The position numbers and the translations under genes were made by a program. The notes under the pieces are model-generated. The model was not told where the DNA came from, ran no database searches, and saw only the letters and a program-made list of their open reading frames with translations. This document shows, in pieces, positions 1-11,880 of a stretch of 64,000 nt of DNA; the stretch's first letter is position 1, and each line of letters opens with the position of its first letter. The DNA is from Cucumis sativus. Lineage: Eukaryota; Streptophyta; Magnoliopsida; Cucurbitales; Cucurbitaceae. The DNA lies in the NCBI RefSeq assembly GCF_000004075.3, contig NC_026655.2:7750001-7814000 (forward strand), written 5' to 3'.

Positions 1-2052
1 CTCTTAATTGTTCATTGTAATATATAGAAACTCAAACTCAAACTGATCGTTAATTTTTCATCGAAGAGAGTTTATATCATTTGTATGAAATCTGTAAACC
101 CTAAATCCAACCTTTCTAGAGAATTTCTAAGTTAAAAGAAAAGTCAAACTTTAGTATTGAGCTATTGTTTTGTTGACTATTTAGATTCTTGAAGAAAGAG
201 TTGAAGTTAAAATTTGTCTAAGTGTTAGAGAATTTAGGAGTTGAGCGACCAAGCGAAGGAAAGAAAGGAACACTAAGTGGATTTCCGCAAAAGTGTCGAA
301 GGACTAAGCATTTTGGACTTTGCTAGGTGGCCAAGAAGTGTTCACATAGCCTCTATAAGAGCATGTCTAGGAATCAAGACAAGATTTTGCTTAAGTTGAG
401 CTTGAGAACCTCTCAAGGTATGTCCTAGGCGAGATGACTAGGTCATGTCAAGAGTCAAGTATGCTAGGTGAGGAGAACCTCTAAAGTGCCAAGCTAGGCA
501 TTATGGTAAGACATGAGCATGCTCGAGGTGAGCTACGGGGCCAAGGATTTGCAAGGTTAGCTAGGCGACATAGTTTTGTTAGGAGGCTTTAGAAGATAAG
601 TTAAGTTGTTAGGCATTTTGAAAGACCCTTACATTCAAGTCAGATGGTTGAGTGAAGAACAAGTGTTCATAACATGCAAAGATTAAGATTTCGGCAAGCA
701 GAAGGTGACAAAGCTAGTCATGCAGAGAGCTCTTTAACTAGCTAGGTCTGTTTTAAATGAAGAATGCTCTCAATTCTCTCATGAGTTTTCTCTCAAACCA
801 GTTGTAAAAGTTCACTAAAGGAGTGTAATAAGTGAGGTGAGACTTTCAGACAAAGGGGATGTGAGGAATTTGCTGATCAAATCCAAGGAAGAAGGAAAGG
901 TCGGTATTCGAAGGATTCTAAGCAATGTTCATTATTCTTTGAAGGCTACATAACACATCACTTCGAACTTGAAGCTGGATTTTGGAAGTAAGTTAGTTAA
1001 AACAATTATAAGCAAGTTTGAAGAAGAAACTTTTTCATTTAAATGGTTGAATTAAAAGTTAAGACAAGGCTTTAAGGGTATGTGTGAGCGCATGTGCTAC
1101 CTGGCTCCCATGTCCAACGGTCAGTTGTATCATGACACTGTGTTTTAGGTAGTTTGGTGTTTCTTAAATTTTTTAAGATAAGTTTTGGTATATATATATA
1201 TAGAGAGAGGTTTAAAATGAGTTTAAATTCTCTAATTTGAGGGCAATCGATTGAAAAAATTTATAGGTCGAGGAAGTAGCTACCATCTATGAGTGACAAA
1301 AATGATTTTAAAATTGTTTCTTAAACATGATTTACCAGGTTTATGTTTAAAGCATCCCTCTAATTTAACAAATTTGAGAACTATATTTGATTTGTTTAGT
1401 TAATTTCCAAAGCATGAGTTTTAAGTTTAGAAAAGTTTGAAAAGCATGAATTTGACTGATAAGTTTTCTAAGAATGTTTCTTTGAGTTAACCATGCATGG
1501 ACTGAGTTGTATAGGGTTAGACAATGAGTTGTATGAACCTTAAGTTTGTAGTTGATGTATATATGTCTATATTAGACTTGTTTATGGTTGTTGTATAGTT
1601 TTGGCTACACTTCGTGTTTAGATAGAGAGACTATTGTTCATATATCCTGTGTGTTGTGTATTCCATTGTTAGTTCATTTTTAGCTCTAGTAAGGTCAGTA
1701 GGTATTGTTAGAAGGAAAACGATATTGTTGGCTTCACACTGTGTCTTGAGCTAATTAGAGGAGGTGGTCTGAAATCAGGTACGACAAAATTAGACCTTTT
1801 CGGATGTTTCATTCATGAATTAAAATGCTTAAAATTTGTTATTATAAGGAATGCCACATCGTGCATGGTTTAACACAGGGCAAAGTAAAAAACTTACAAA
1901 AGGATTGGAAAGAAGCAACTCATTAGCAAAGGTTGCTCTTATTTAAGGGTATAATACTAAAATTATTGTTATTTATTATAAAAAGACACGAAACGTGGTA
2001 AAACACATCAGCCATAACACGTATTTACATCCAGCCCTTCGTTGGTGGAGCA
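1..2052. other. Intergenic/repeat-like DNA without a gene
   Basis: No convincing reading frame is present on either strand. From about 240 to 620 the DNA is less AT-rich and repeats short imperfect GCTAGG-type motifs (near 321, 427, 469, 493 and 569), which looks like decayed repeat sequence. The rest is AT-rich with a short TA run near 1190. A long terminal repeat remnant is possible, but I could not find paired ends or a primer site. Confidence 0.4.
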
Positions 2053-2715
2053 TCAACGGTGTTCGCTCTTTGTGCCTTCACTATAAAGCCTATGAAAAAA
2101 ATAAAAGTTTAAGCTGATGAGTGAAAACAAGTTTAGTATAATATCTAATGCTCCTCTGATTATTTGTGGGTTATATAACATTACAAGGACTTGAACACAT
2201 GACTTACTTGGAACATCTACTTTGATACCATTTTAAATCATTGATTAACTCAAAAATTTAAGTTGATGTGGTAAATGGAATTTAATATAATATATAATAA
2301 TTACCAGTCATAGACGCTAGGGGAGTTAGGTTGAGGCTTATCAAACACATTGGAGCCAATAGTCTTGGTAGCCAGATTGCTACCAGGGTTGAACACACTC
2401 CTCCACACGTTGTCCGCCGCACGGGGTGATGCTGGAGACGATGGCGTCTCAGGACTTGTCGGCATCGACAATGATCTTTGATACTTTCTTCCTGCTTCTG
2501 TATCTAGACCCCAAATGATCAAATGATATGGATATTAGAACATCTCAATTCATTTTCTTAAACTTAAGAGACTATTCACCTTTTGCGTCTGTGTGTGTGT
2601 GTGAGTTTTGGAGGACATTGTTACCTGTGATGCCCGTGGCAATTCGTCTTAATCGTCCAAGGCCGCGGTCTGGCTGAGGTCCAGCCACGACATCATCCCA
2701 AAACTTTTCAAGCAT
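2053..2715 (-). CDS. DRM1: Dormancy-associated / auxin-repressed protein (DRM1/ARP family)
   Basis: Three exons on the minus strand: 2715-2625, 2503-2305 and 2089-2053, each bounded by GT/AG, giving 327 nt and a 108-residue protein. Exon 1 begins [20 protein letters not shown], the family's N-terminal signature. Exon 2 carries a Ser/Pro/Thr-rich stretch, then [17 protein letters not shown] and [15 protein letters not shown]. The tiny 37-nt exon 3 supplies [11 protein letters not shown] and the stop, matching the family's usual C-terminal end. These small hydrophilic, probably disordered proteins are known to rise in dormant tissue and fall with auxin; no biochemical activity is established. 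The second intron begins with an in-frame TAA (2303-2301), so an unspliced transcript would end right after the last Trp and lose eleven residues. In Arabidopsis the homologue At1g28330 lies beside RLP4, as here. The family assignment is secure. Confidence 0.93.
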
Positions 2716-3647
2716 ATTTCTCTTTCTTTTATTATTTATAGATTTGCTTTATGAGGTTTGACATATGTTCTTGCTTACATCTCTCTCTCTATATATATAT
2801 GAAAATTAATACCACTTTTCTTAAAATTGGCAAGGATGAAGGAGGATACTTGGTAAAACAGGGCTTTCACAAACAGATAAAAGATGTAAAAGCCATAGAA
2901 AAGATGGGGTTTGTCCTATTCCTCAGGTAAAACTACTGGTGCCAATCTAAATAATATATGTAATTTGGGATGTATACAAGCCCTCCTGCACTGCAAATAC
3001 TATTTTAATTAGTTTGTAATTTAAGAGGCCAAATATCATATAAATTATATACCAAAAAGAAATTAAATCAATAAGTATAACAAAATAATCTAGATCCAAC
3101 TCTAACTAATAAAAAAATTATATAGAGATTAATTTGCTATATTTAAAGATAATTACTTTGGATAACACTGAGAAATATGTAGTAAAAGAATCTATCATTT
3201 ATATATTGCCTTTGTGATCTAAACGTTGGAGACATAATGATTATATACTCAGTTGTTTGAAATTTGTAATGTGATGCACCAAATTCAAGAAACTGGTCGA
3301 ATTGTTATTACGCCATAGTAAAAATGAATGAAGAAAGACGGCATTATTGCAGTCCAGAATGTTTTTTCCTTAGGTGATTTTCATATTCCCAAAGCCAAAT
3401 CTTTGGTTTCTTCACCTCAAGTGTCCAATCAAATTAACCCCCCCTCCCCCTCCTAAACCCTAATTAATAATATTAGCCAAAACTCTTCGAGAAATCCACC
3501 ATAAAAAGTTTTGCTTACCAAGTCGAAGACGGTGGTAAAATAGAGACAAAGACATAGTTCCAGTTCCCTGCATGGACGACAATACTATAATACACTAAGA
3601 TATTTATTTAACAATTAAATTACAATGGATTAAACAAACATGTATCT
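2716..3647. other. Intergenic region upstream of DRM1
   Basis: AT-rich DNA with no gene seen. It should hold the minus-strand promoter and 5' UTR of the DRM1-type gene. A short TA run lies near 2795-2806 and a C-rich tract near 3440. No defined element was recognised. Confidence 0.4.
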
Positions 3648-4106
3648 ATGAGTGTATTATTATATAAAGAGAGACATGATGATCATTTGGATTATGAGAA
3701 CGCAGCCATGAGAATCCACAGGAAGAAGCCTCATATGAGTAGCACCACAAGCACTTGGCTCAACTCTCTTTCCTTTTCTGGCTACTTGAATTCCAAAGAC
3801 CGAGACGATCCTAGTTTGGGTTCGATTGAAACACACGATAGGAAGATCAAAGTAGTTGACCATGGATTCGAGTTCAGTCCAACGTGTGGAGGTTCAAGTG
3901 TGAGCGATTATGGAGAGAGATCATCGGCATACATTGTAAGAAACAACAGTATAAAAAGAGGAAGCAAAAAGATATGGGAGGAAAAGGATGAATCAAGGTG
4001 GTCAGGGTGGAGGATTTTCTGGTTGTTTGTTTTGCCGTGTAGGGAGTGCCGAGCTAGGAAGCCCAGTGTGGTTCAACCACGACCCATTCAAGTGCCTTCC
4101 CCGTGA
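3648..4106 (+). CDS. Hypothetical protein, 152 residues
   Basis: A single uninterrupted frame of 152 codons ends in TGA at 4104-4106. The composition looks protein-like: charged and serine-rich, with a KKPHMSSTTSTWLNSLSFSGY segment (residues about 27-47), a tryptophan cluster WSGWRIFWLF near residues 118-127, then PCRECRAR and a proline-rich tail. There is no signal peptide at the N terminus. The Trp/Phe patch is too short to be a sure membrane segment and could be an amphipathic anchor. An in-frame Met at residue 21 could also be the start. I do not recognise the family. A local rise in G+C compared with the surrounding AT-rich DNA supports coding. Function unknown. Confidence 0.45.
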   Translation: MSVLLYKERHDDHLDYENAAMRIHRKKPHMSSTTSTWLNSLSFSGYLNSKDRDDPSLGSIETHDRKIKVVDHGFEFSPTCGGSSVSDYGERSSAYIVRNNSIKRGSKKIWEEKDESRWSGWRIFWLFVLPCRECRARKPSVVQPRPIQVPSP

Positions 4107-6980
4107 TCGTTTACATCTTTTCTAAATTTCTTTTTATCTTGTTGGTAATCATTTCTAAGCTTAATCATGAACACTTTTTTATTAGAAATTATTTCTTTGT
4201 ATTGAAAAGAATCCATAGATTCATAGAAAAGAATATGGACTGTATTGATTATGCTTTTATTTATCTGTTTGATTGTTATTCTTATTTTGTTTATTACTTT
4301 TGGTTCTCCAATCCACTTCTGTTTTAAGGCGACGGTTTAATTTATTAGGTTAAAAATGGTTATTATTGCTAAACATATCTTATTTATATACTTATATGTT
4401 ATTTATATACTTACGGATAAAACACACACTTACTTATAAGAGAATTTAATGTTTTAATAACTAAGATTAGGAGAATCTAATGTTTTAATAACTAGGACTA
4501 GATTCAATCGTAGAACTAGTAAATCACAAATACACAAAGTTTTGTTCAATAACAATGCACCTACTATACTATACGTCTGCAGTCTTAGATCCAAATATGA
4601 ATATATATTATTCATTATATAATTGATTATTATAACGTTTTGATTCAAAGAACAACACATTACTCACCTTTGCCCTTACAAGAGTTTCGCAGTTTGTTCA
4701 CGAGGGTATTGAAGAAATGGACGTGCCACAGTATGTTCAAAAGGTAATGATGGTGCTACATAAAAATTTGTTTTCTCTTTTATAAATTTTAATGAAAATA
4801 ATCACCTCACCTTTGCCCTTATAAGAGTTCATTTTCCTTTTTAGTATTGACTCAAAGATGACCCACAAAACAAAAAGTACTCTAGACGGTTGTTAAGAAC
4901 CGCCATCGTATCCCATTTTTCATTGGTGGTTTCAAAAATTCTAAAAATTTTCGTCTAATCAAGCGCGTTTTTCTAAAATGAACGTTATAGAGTCAATTTG
5001 ACATCATTTTTTAGTTGTCAACTGACATCTAATGTCAAAATTGTTCTAATGTATCTATTTTGATACATCCCAATTGCTTCTATGATTTTGCAAAAATGAG
5101 TACATAAATATTTTTCCTTCAAATATGCTTCCTACAGCTACAATATATGTTTAAACCCAATTTAACAACTAGAGAAAAAAAAATGGTGATATCTCTATAA
5201 TTTACTTTATTATATTTGATGTTAAAATGTTCCAAAATGACACCAACTAACAAGTACTAATTAAACAGAAAATAACCAAATAACTAATCTCTCTTGATTA
5301 TGATTGATGTGCCTTTTTTTATGTAACTTTTTTTAAAATTATTTCTTTATGTTGGACATTACGTGCTTTGTTAAGGAAATAATCAAAGTCCCCATCAACA
5401 ACCAAAAGAGAAATTCCATATATTTAAAATAGAATTGAGTAATAATATTAACAACATGTATTTGTTTTCAATATCTGTCTCCAAACATAGATAATAAAAA
5501 GATAATAAAAATATTTACAAATACACCTAAATTTCTAAACTATCTATTTATCTCGATTAGTGATATTTAGTAGTATTTGAAGATTTCTTTTGCTCATTTA
5601 CTATATTTGAAAACAACCCTGATTAATGTGTAGGAAAATTTTTCTTCCCAATCTCCAAGTTTTGAAAACTATGCTTTAATTATTTAGTTTTAAAAATATA
5701 CATTTTTAATCCTCATTGTAAGAAGAATAAACTCGTTTAATCATCGAGTTTTTAAAATAGTCTTTGAACTTTTAAAAGTCACATAAGTAACTTTGTGTTT
5801 TTATTTTAGAGATATTTTTAAATATAGTAAAAGAAATTAAAACTATTTATAAAATCTATCAAATTCTTATGATCATTTTAATCAATTTATTATATGTTAG
5901 TAAATAGTTTCAACCTTTTCCTATCCATAATAATTCCTCCGTGTTTTAAACCATTTTATAACATTTTCAATTAGAAAGAATAATTTATAAAAAATCAATT
6001 ACTCTCTAAACTATTTTTTTAAAATCTTAAATATCATAAAAAGAACGAAAAATACTTCTAATATCTTTAAAAATTCAACTGAGTGAAAAGATATATTTTA
6101 AAACCTCATTCACGATCAATCTATTCTTATAAATCAAAAACTAAAAATATCTATTTTTAAAACTAAAAAACAAAACATAATTATAAAAATTTACCACTAA
6201 AAAAAAAAAGTAGTTATGAAGAAACACTTTGAGCAAAATTAAAGGAAGAAAATGCAAAAATTAGTAAACAATTCCCAAGAAAGTTTTATTAATTGTTATT
6301 ATTTTGTATCCCTTTCAAAACAAGACTCACTAAATACCCGATGATTGTGCAGTAATTGGATGGCAAAAGTCAAAACACAAAGCTCCATTTTCCAGCGTCG
6401 GATGGAAATTGTGCGACTCAGATCATCACAAGGGTATTTTAGTCATTTTGACATTTTGCCTACCACCACCAGAGCACTACTAATTTATCCGCATCTACTC
6501 GTCTCTTTGCCTTTGGTTTTTTTCAACCAAACGTATGTTATTATTATTATCATTATATATCTACGTGGAATTGGAAAAATGACCCAATTTAACTCCTCTA
6601 CAGCGCGGGACACCTACTTTCCATATACTGCACACTATCACCCCGTACATTAAATTTATATTGTCTTATAAGTGTATACTACATCTACATCTTTCTAACT
6701 GAAGTCTATATATATAATTGAGGGTGAATTAATAGTAAATTGATAGGTCATTTAAGAAAGGAACTAGTAGTAGTAGTAGTAGAAGTGTAGTGAGAGCGCA
6801 TTAGCATTGATAAGGTTGAGGTGCACATTATTAGAGCCTTCTTTCACGGGTCAACCAAATAAAGGCATAATCAATTCCCCACCTGTAAAAGCTAAGCCGC
6901 GTACACATCCAACCTCACTCTTTCCTCATAGCTAAGCAAGAAGAAGAAGAAGAAGAATTGGAGGAGGAGGAGGAAGAAAG
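4107..6980. other. AT-rich intergenic region upstream of RLP4
   Basis: No gene is supported. Small local duplications occur: an 'aatgttttaataacta' unit twice near 4447-4494, and a 'tcacctttgccctta' unit near 4665 and again near 4806. A short hairpin-like AT element lies around 5838-5912. The part nearest 6980 has TAG, GAA and GAG trinucleotide runs (6766-6783, 6940-6972) and probably includes the RLP4 promoter and leader. Confidence 0.4.
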
Positions 6981-6982
6981 CC

Positions 6983-7020
6983 ATGGCCATAGTTGAGAAT
7001 GTATAATGAAGCTTTTTTGA
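6983..7020 (+). promoter_or_regulatory. Two overlapping micro-uORFs before RLP4
   Basis: Within about 100 bases before the RLP4 start lies ATG at 6983 in a strong context (gccATGG), encoding MAVENV-like heptapeptide M-A-I-V-E-N-V with stop at 7004-7006. A second ATG at 7006 overlaps that stop by one base (TAATG) and encodes M-K-L-F with stop at 7018-7020. If the RLP4 mRNA starts upstream of 6983, both should lower or condition RLP4 translation. The transcription start is inferred, not seen. Confidence 0.5.
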
Positions 7021-7084
7021 TTTATCATCAATCAATCAATTCATAGTAAAAGCCAATTTCAAGTATTCATCACAACGCCCGAAG

Positions 7085-10000
7085 ATGCTCAGATTCATAC
7101 TCTTATGCCTTTTAATTCACGGCTTCCTTTTCTCTCTTTCCTCAGCTCGTCCTCGTGAGCCTCCTCCTCCTCCTCGCTCTCTCTCTCTCTATTTCTCTCT
7201 CATTGCCGGTTTACTCCTTTTATTGCTGTTTTCAATTAGGATTCCGATTCTCTCTACTTCATGTTAAAATTGTTCTGAATTTTAGTTCAACTGGATTCGT
7301 CAGTGGCTAGATCTTTAAGCTGCGGATACTGTTTGGATTTGGTTGTTTTGAGTGTGAAGTGAATTATCTGCCTTTTAATTGAATTGTAATTGTAATTGTA
7401 ATGTCATATTGAATTTGTTGATTTATTTTATGGGGTTTTTTTGTCTCTCTCAATGACATGTTGTGATTTTGCTCGTTGCTTGATTTTTCTTTTGAGGAGT
7501 TGAGAAATAGGATGTTCTTTGCTTATACAATCTGAGATGAATTACTTCATTTCTGTAGAGAAGGATTAGTTGAAACGAAAGATGTTCAATTCTGTCTTTA
7601 TATTACATTCTAGCCCTCGCTCATTGTTTGATTGGTATTTTTTCATGTTTCTTATTATTGTAGTGCCATTTGCTTTGCGCATAAGTTGTGGAGCTCGGAA
7701 TGATGTTCATACACCTCCAACTAATACACCCTGGTTTAAGGACTTTGCATACACAGGAGGGATACCAGCTAATGCAACACGCCCGAGTTTTATTTCTCCT
7801 CCGCTTAAAACCCTTCGCTATTTCCCCCTTTATACGGGTCCTGAAAATTGCTACATCATCAACAGAGTGCCAAGGGGACACTACTCTGTCAGGATTTTCT
7901 TTGGCCTTGTTAACCAAAATAATTTTGACACTGAACCTCTGTTCGATGTTTCTGTTGAAGGCACACAATTTTGTTCTCTTAAATCAGGGTGGAGCAACAA
8001 TGATGAGCAGACATTTGCTGAAGCTCTTGTATTTTTAACGGATGGCTCTGCCTCTATCTGCTTTCATAGCACAGGTCATGGAGATCCAGCTATCCTTGCG
8101 ATTGAAATACTTCAAATTGACGAGAAAGCATATGATTTTGGTCCCAATTGGGGGGAAGGAGTGATCCTTAGGACGGCCACAAGACTGAGTTGTGGTGACG
8201 GGAAGCCCAAGTTTGATGCAGATAGTCATGGAAACCACTGGGGTGGAGATAGATTTTGGACTGCTATTAAAACTTTTGGTCAACAGTCAGATCGTATCAT
8301 CTCTGTTGAAAACAGCATCAAACAGGCTTCGATTTCCCCAAACTTTTATCCAGAAGCTCTATATCGGTCTGCACTTGTAAGCACTGATAGTCAACCTGAA
8401 TTGACATATGTAATGGATGTGGATCCCAACCGAAATTATTCCATATGGCTTCACTTTGCCGAGATTGATGGTTCAATCAGAAATGTTGGACAAAGAATTT
8501 TTGACATCTTGATAAATGGTGACGTTGCATTCCCAAATGTGGACATTTTGAAACTCACTGGTGGTCATTATACTGCTCTTGTGCTTAACAGTACTGTTGC
8601 TGTCAATGGGAGGACTTTGACTATCACCTTGCAACCTAAAGAAGGCAGTTATGCCATAATCAATGCCATTGAGGTGTTTGAAGTTGTTTCAGCTGAAGTG
8701 AAAACATCTCCAAATGAAGGTAGGCTGTAGATGCATCCTCTGCTTCATTTTTGTGTACCATGTTTGTCCATTCCTTTTCTTATCCATTTCTTTCTTCAAC
8801 TTTCACAATTATGGATCACATTGATATGAATATGTGAATTTATCGCATTTCTGTCTTTTAATTCTGGCGAGATTCTTGTTACTGATTTTGTTACATTATT
8901 GTAGTTAGGGCTTTGCGGAGCCTGAAGAAGGCATTAGCACTTCCTGTTCGTTTAGGGTGGAATGGTGATCCATGTGTTCCTCAACAACATCCTTGGAGTG
9001 GAGCAGACTGCCAATATGATAAAGTTGGAAACAAATGGGTCATTGATGGACTGTACTTTCCTTATCTTTTTCCTTCTATACTGTGAAATCGTTTTAGTTA
9101 TTTGGGATGATATCATGCAACCATTGACGATTTGTGTGCTAATGCCTTGTGTAATTTTTTTCTTCTCAGAATTTTTATGAGTATTAACTTCTACTTTGCA
9201 TGGCCAGGGGTCTTGACAACCAAGGTCTAACGGGATTCTTGCCAAATGAAACATCTCAATTGCGTCATCTACAAAGCATGTAAGTTATTGTTTGAAGCGC
9301 ATCATCTTTTTAGTAAATAGTGAGAGTATTCTCTATTGGTTATTGGATGATTTTCTGGAGTAATTTTCAATAAATAATTTAAAATTTGGTTCCTTCTGAA
9401 ATAAAATTGGTCCTGATATTTAGGAAGTAAAATTCCTTCTATTATGATGTCCGTTGGTTATTTCATATGCTAATCCATTCGTGTATGTTTTTCCAGAAAC
9501 TTAAGTGGAAACAGCATCCATGGGCCCATTCCAGCTTCACTCGGAACAATAGCCAAGTTAGAAGTTTTGTGAGTGTTGCTTATAAACTTCTCTTGAAGTT
9601 CATTTAGGTTTCTGATTATAGTAGGCTAACCGACATTGTGGATACATATTTTGAAAAGGCAGTCATTTGATTGAACCAGTGCAACCTTAGAATTAGATCT
9701 TAGAGTGAGAACTTAGATGATAAGCTAGAATCTCTGATAACAAAAATACTTGCTAGGTAACAATGTATAGGGTTTGAACTATTTTGCACTCAATATTAAT
9801 CAATGCATGTAGTAGTTGTTGAGTAACTTAAATCTTTTAATACCGACTATGGAGGGATCAGTGTGCTGCCTCAGTGGATCCAAAAGCCTGACAATTCAGT
9901 GTTAGTAGAGATATGCAAAAGAAAAGCTTGATCACAGTCACAGCAGGTTGGTTGTGTGCATGGTGAAGTGCTTTATGGGTTTCAGAGAACATTGAATTTC

Positions 10001-11880
10001 TTAAGTCACACCCTGTGAGTTGTTTTCTGAAGAAACTGTGCTTTAGAGAGAGTGGGCAACTCCATGCATCAAGTTGTGTGAGAGTACATGCCAGTTAATG
10101 GACACAGAGGCAAGTTTTAAATGATTAGAAGAGAAAGGGTGTGGATGACACAAGTGTGGAGAAGGTAATGTTTTACTAATAATAACAATAAACAAAGAAA
10201 GAAAGAAAAAAGAACATGATGATCACACCAAAATTCCATGTAACCGATAACTTTCATGGGGAAAGACACTGCTGCAAATTGCTAACATAGTAACAAGTTA
10301 GCTTAGGTTCTGATTGAAACCTTTCCATCCGCAACAAAAGTTTGAAGTTTCAGTTGAGGCTTAATTTAATGGCCGACCAACAGTATAATACCGTGAACCA
10401 CATTGTTCATGCCTCCTTGAATAATGTACTGAAGAGTGGGGGTTCGTGTCTAATAGTTTGGTCTAGTCACTGGAATGAAGTTGGATGTTCTTTTGTTCCT
10501 ATTCTATTCTATGGAATGAAGCTGGCTAATGAAATTTTGTTGCAATATTTATATGGAGACCAATCTTTTTAAATGTCAAAAAAGTATACAACAATAAATT
10601 TTTATGAATAAGTTGGATGCTGATTGTTTAATGTTTTTAAGATTGTAGTCTCTTGATCTGCTCAACTTAGAAGTGCAATGTCTGACATATATTTTCTCTA
10701 TTAGGGATCTCTCCTACAATTTCTTCAATGGATCGATTCCTGAAAGTCTCGGACAGTTGACATCACTAAGAACGCTGTAAGATACTTCAGATCACTCCAA
10801 AAAATTTAACTTAATGACCATCAAATAAAGACTTAATTTTTACTCCTGATTCACAGGAATCTTAATGGTAACTCTTTGTCCGGAAGAGTGCCTGCTGCTT
10901 TAGGTGCTAGGCTTTTGCACAGGGCCAGCTTCAAGTAAGTAGTTCTTTATTGGTAATTATGTGTGGTAGATGATATTTCTACAGTTAACTTTATAAGATA
11001 ACGTGATATTCTAACTATGTACATTACAGCTTTACTGATAATGCTGGTCTCTGTGGTATACCTGGGCTACCTGCATGTGGGCCACACCTTTCTGCTGGTG
11101 CTAAAATAGGGATTGCGTTTGGAGCTTTAATTATATTCTTGCTCATTATTACTTTTGCGGTTTGCTGTTGGAAAAGACGGCAGAATATTCTCCGAGCCCA
11201 GAACGCTGGTAAGAACTTTGTTGATAAACTTGTAGATCTAGAAGTAACACTCCACTGTTTTTTTGACATAGGGATAACCTCATGGTATGCTTTGGCTTTT
11301 TTCCTAGATAGTGATATAGTTGGTGACTCTATAAGTTATTTTCTTGTCTCTGTTAAATGTGGAACTCGGGTCCCTAACAATGCTTGGAAATGCTATTCTA
11401 GATTCAGCATTACTAAGTGGCAAGGACATTTCTAATGAGAACCTCAAGTGGAGTGTATTATTAAAGTCACTCCATGTTTGAGGTTCTAATTATAGTAGTG
11501 GTTGTTATTATAACGTAATTCCAATTACTATAACTTACAATTAAGCACCGTATTACTATTTTAAATTTTTCTTGATCACAATATTTACTATTTTCTACCT
11601 ATTCTCTCTTCGACTAAAATAGTCTGCGGCCTGAACACAAACTGTTATAACCTAACCAAAATACTATTATAACTGAAGCAATATAATAATCAATTGAGTG
11701 ATCCATACTTCAGTTTTAAGTTATTAAAATCTAATATAATGCATTGTCGTCAATGTTGCAGCAAGAGCTGCTCCATATGCAAAAGCTAGGACCCAATTAT
11801 CTCGTGATATCCAGATGACAATGCATCACAATCAAGGCCATACGAGGACTCCAAATGAAAACGGACGCTTGATTTCATGA
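7085..11880 (+). CDS. RLP4: Malectin-like/LRR receptor-like protein, RLP4 orthologue
   Basis: Nine exons: 7085-7154, 7664-8719, 8905-9052, 9208-9279, 9497-9568, 10705-10776, 10857-10934, 11030-11208 and 11762-11880. They sum to 1866 nt, or 621 residues. Order: signal peptide (about 1-22), malectin-like domain (about 27-365, with ISCGARN and AYTGGIPANATRP), a WNGDPCVPQQHPWSG cap, leucine-rich repeats, AGLCGIPGLPACGP, one membrane segment (about 549-570, IGIAFGALIIFLLIITFAVC) and a short basic cytosolic tail. There is no kinase domain, so it is a receptor-like protein that would need a partner kinase. Length and architecture match Arabidopsis RLP4 (At1g28340) closely; that family is plasma-membrane or cell-surface located. 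Exons 4, 5 and 6 are each exactly 72 nt in the same phase, one repeat per exon. The long intron 5 (1136 bp) and intron 8 carry repeat-like DNA. Confidence 0.95.
11480..11690. repeat. MITE-like repeat inside RLP4 intron 8
   Basis: A segment rich in TTATAAC/GTTATAA and TACTATTTT motifs ends with 'aaactgttataacctaacc' and 'aaaatactattataac'. The same motif order recurs at about 61610-61925 in an intron of the phosphorylase gene, and a shorter piece is seen near 28897-28945. No transposase is encoded. It is probably a non-autonomous DNA element; the superfamily is not determined and the boundaries are approximate. Confidence 0.5.

Noticed and set aside
240..620. Possible LTR or satellite with GCTAGG motifs
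   Set aside because: The motif spacing is irregular and no paired LTR, primer site or target duplication could be found, so only noted as repeat-like.
6345..6653. 102-codon plus-strand frame upstream of RLP4
   Set aside because: No family-like sequence, isoleucine-rich run from an ATT repeat, and probably part of the RLP4 promoter.
10342..10572. 76-codon frame
   Set aside because: Falls wholly inside RLP4 intron 5, with no family similarity.
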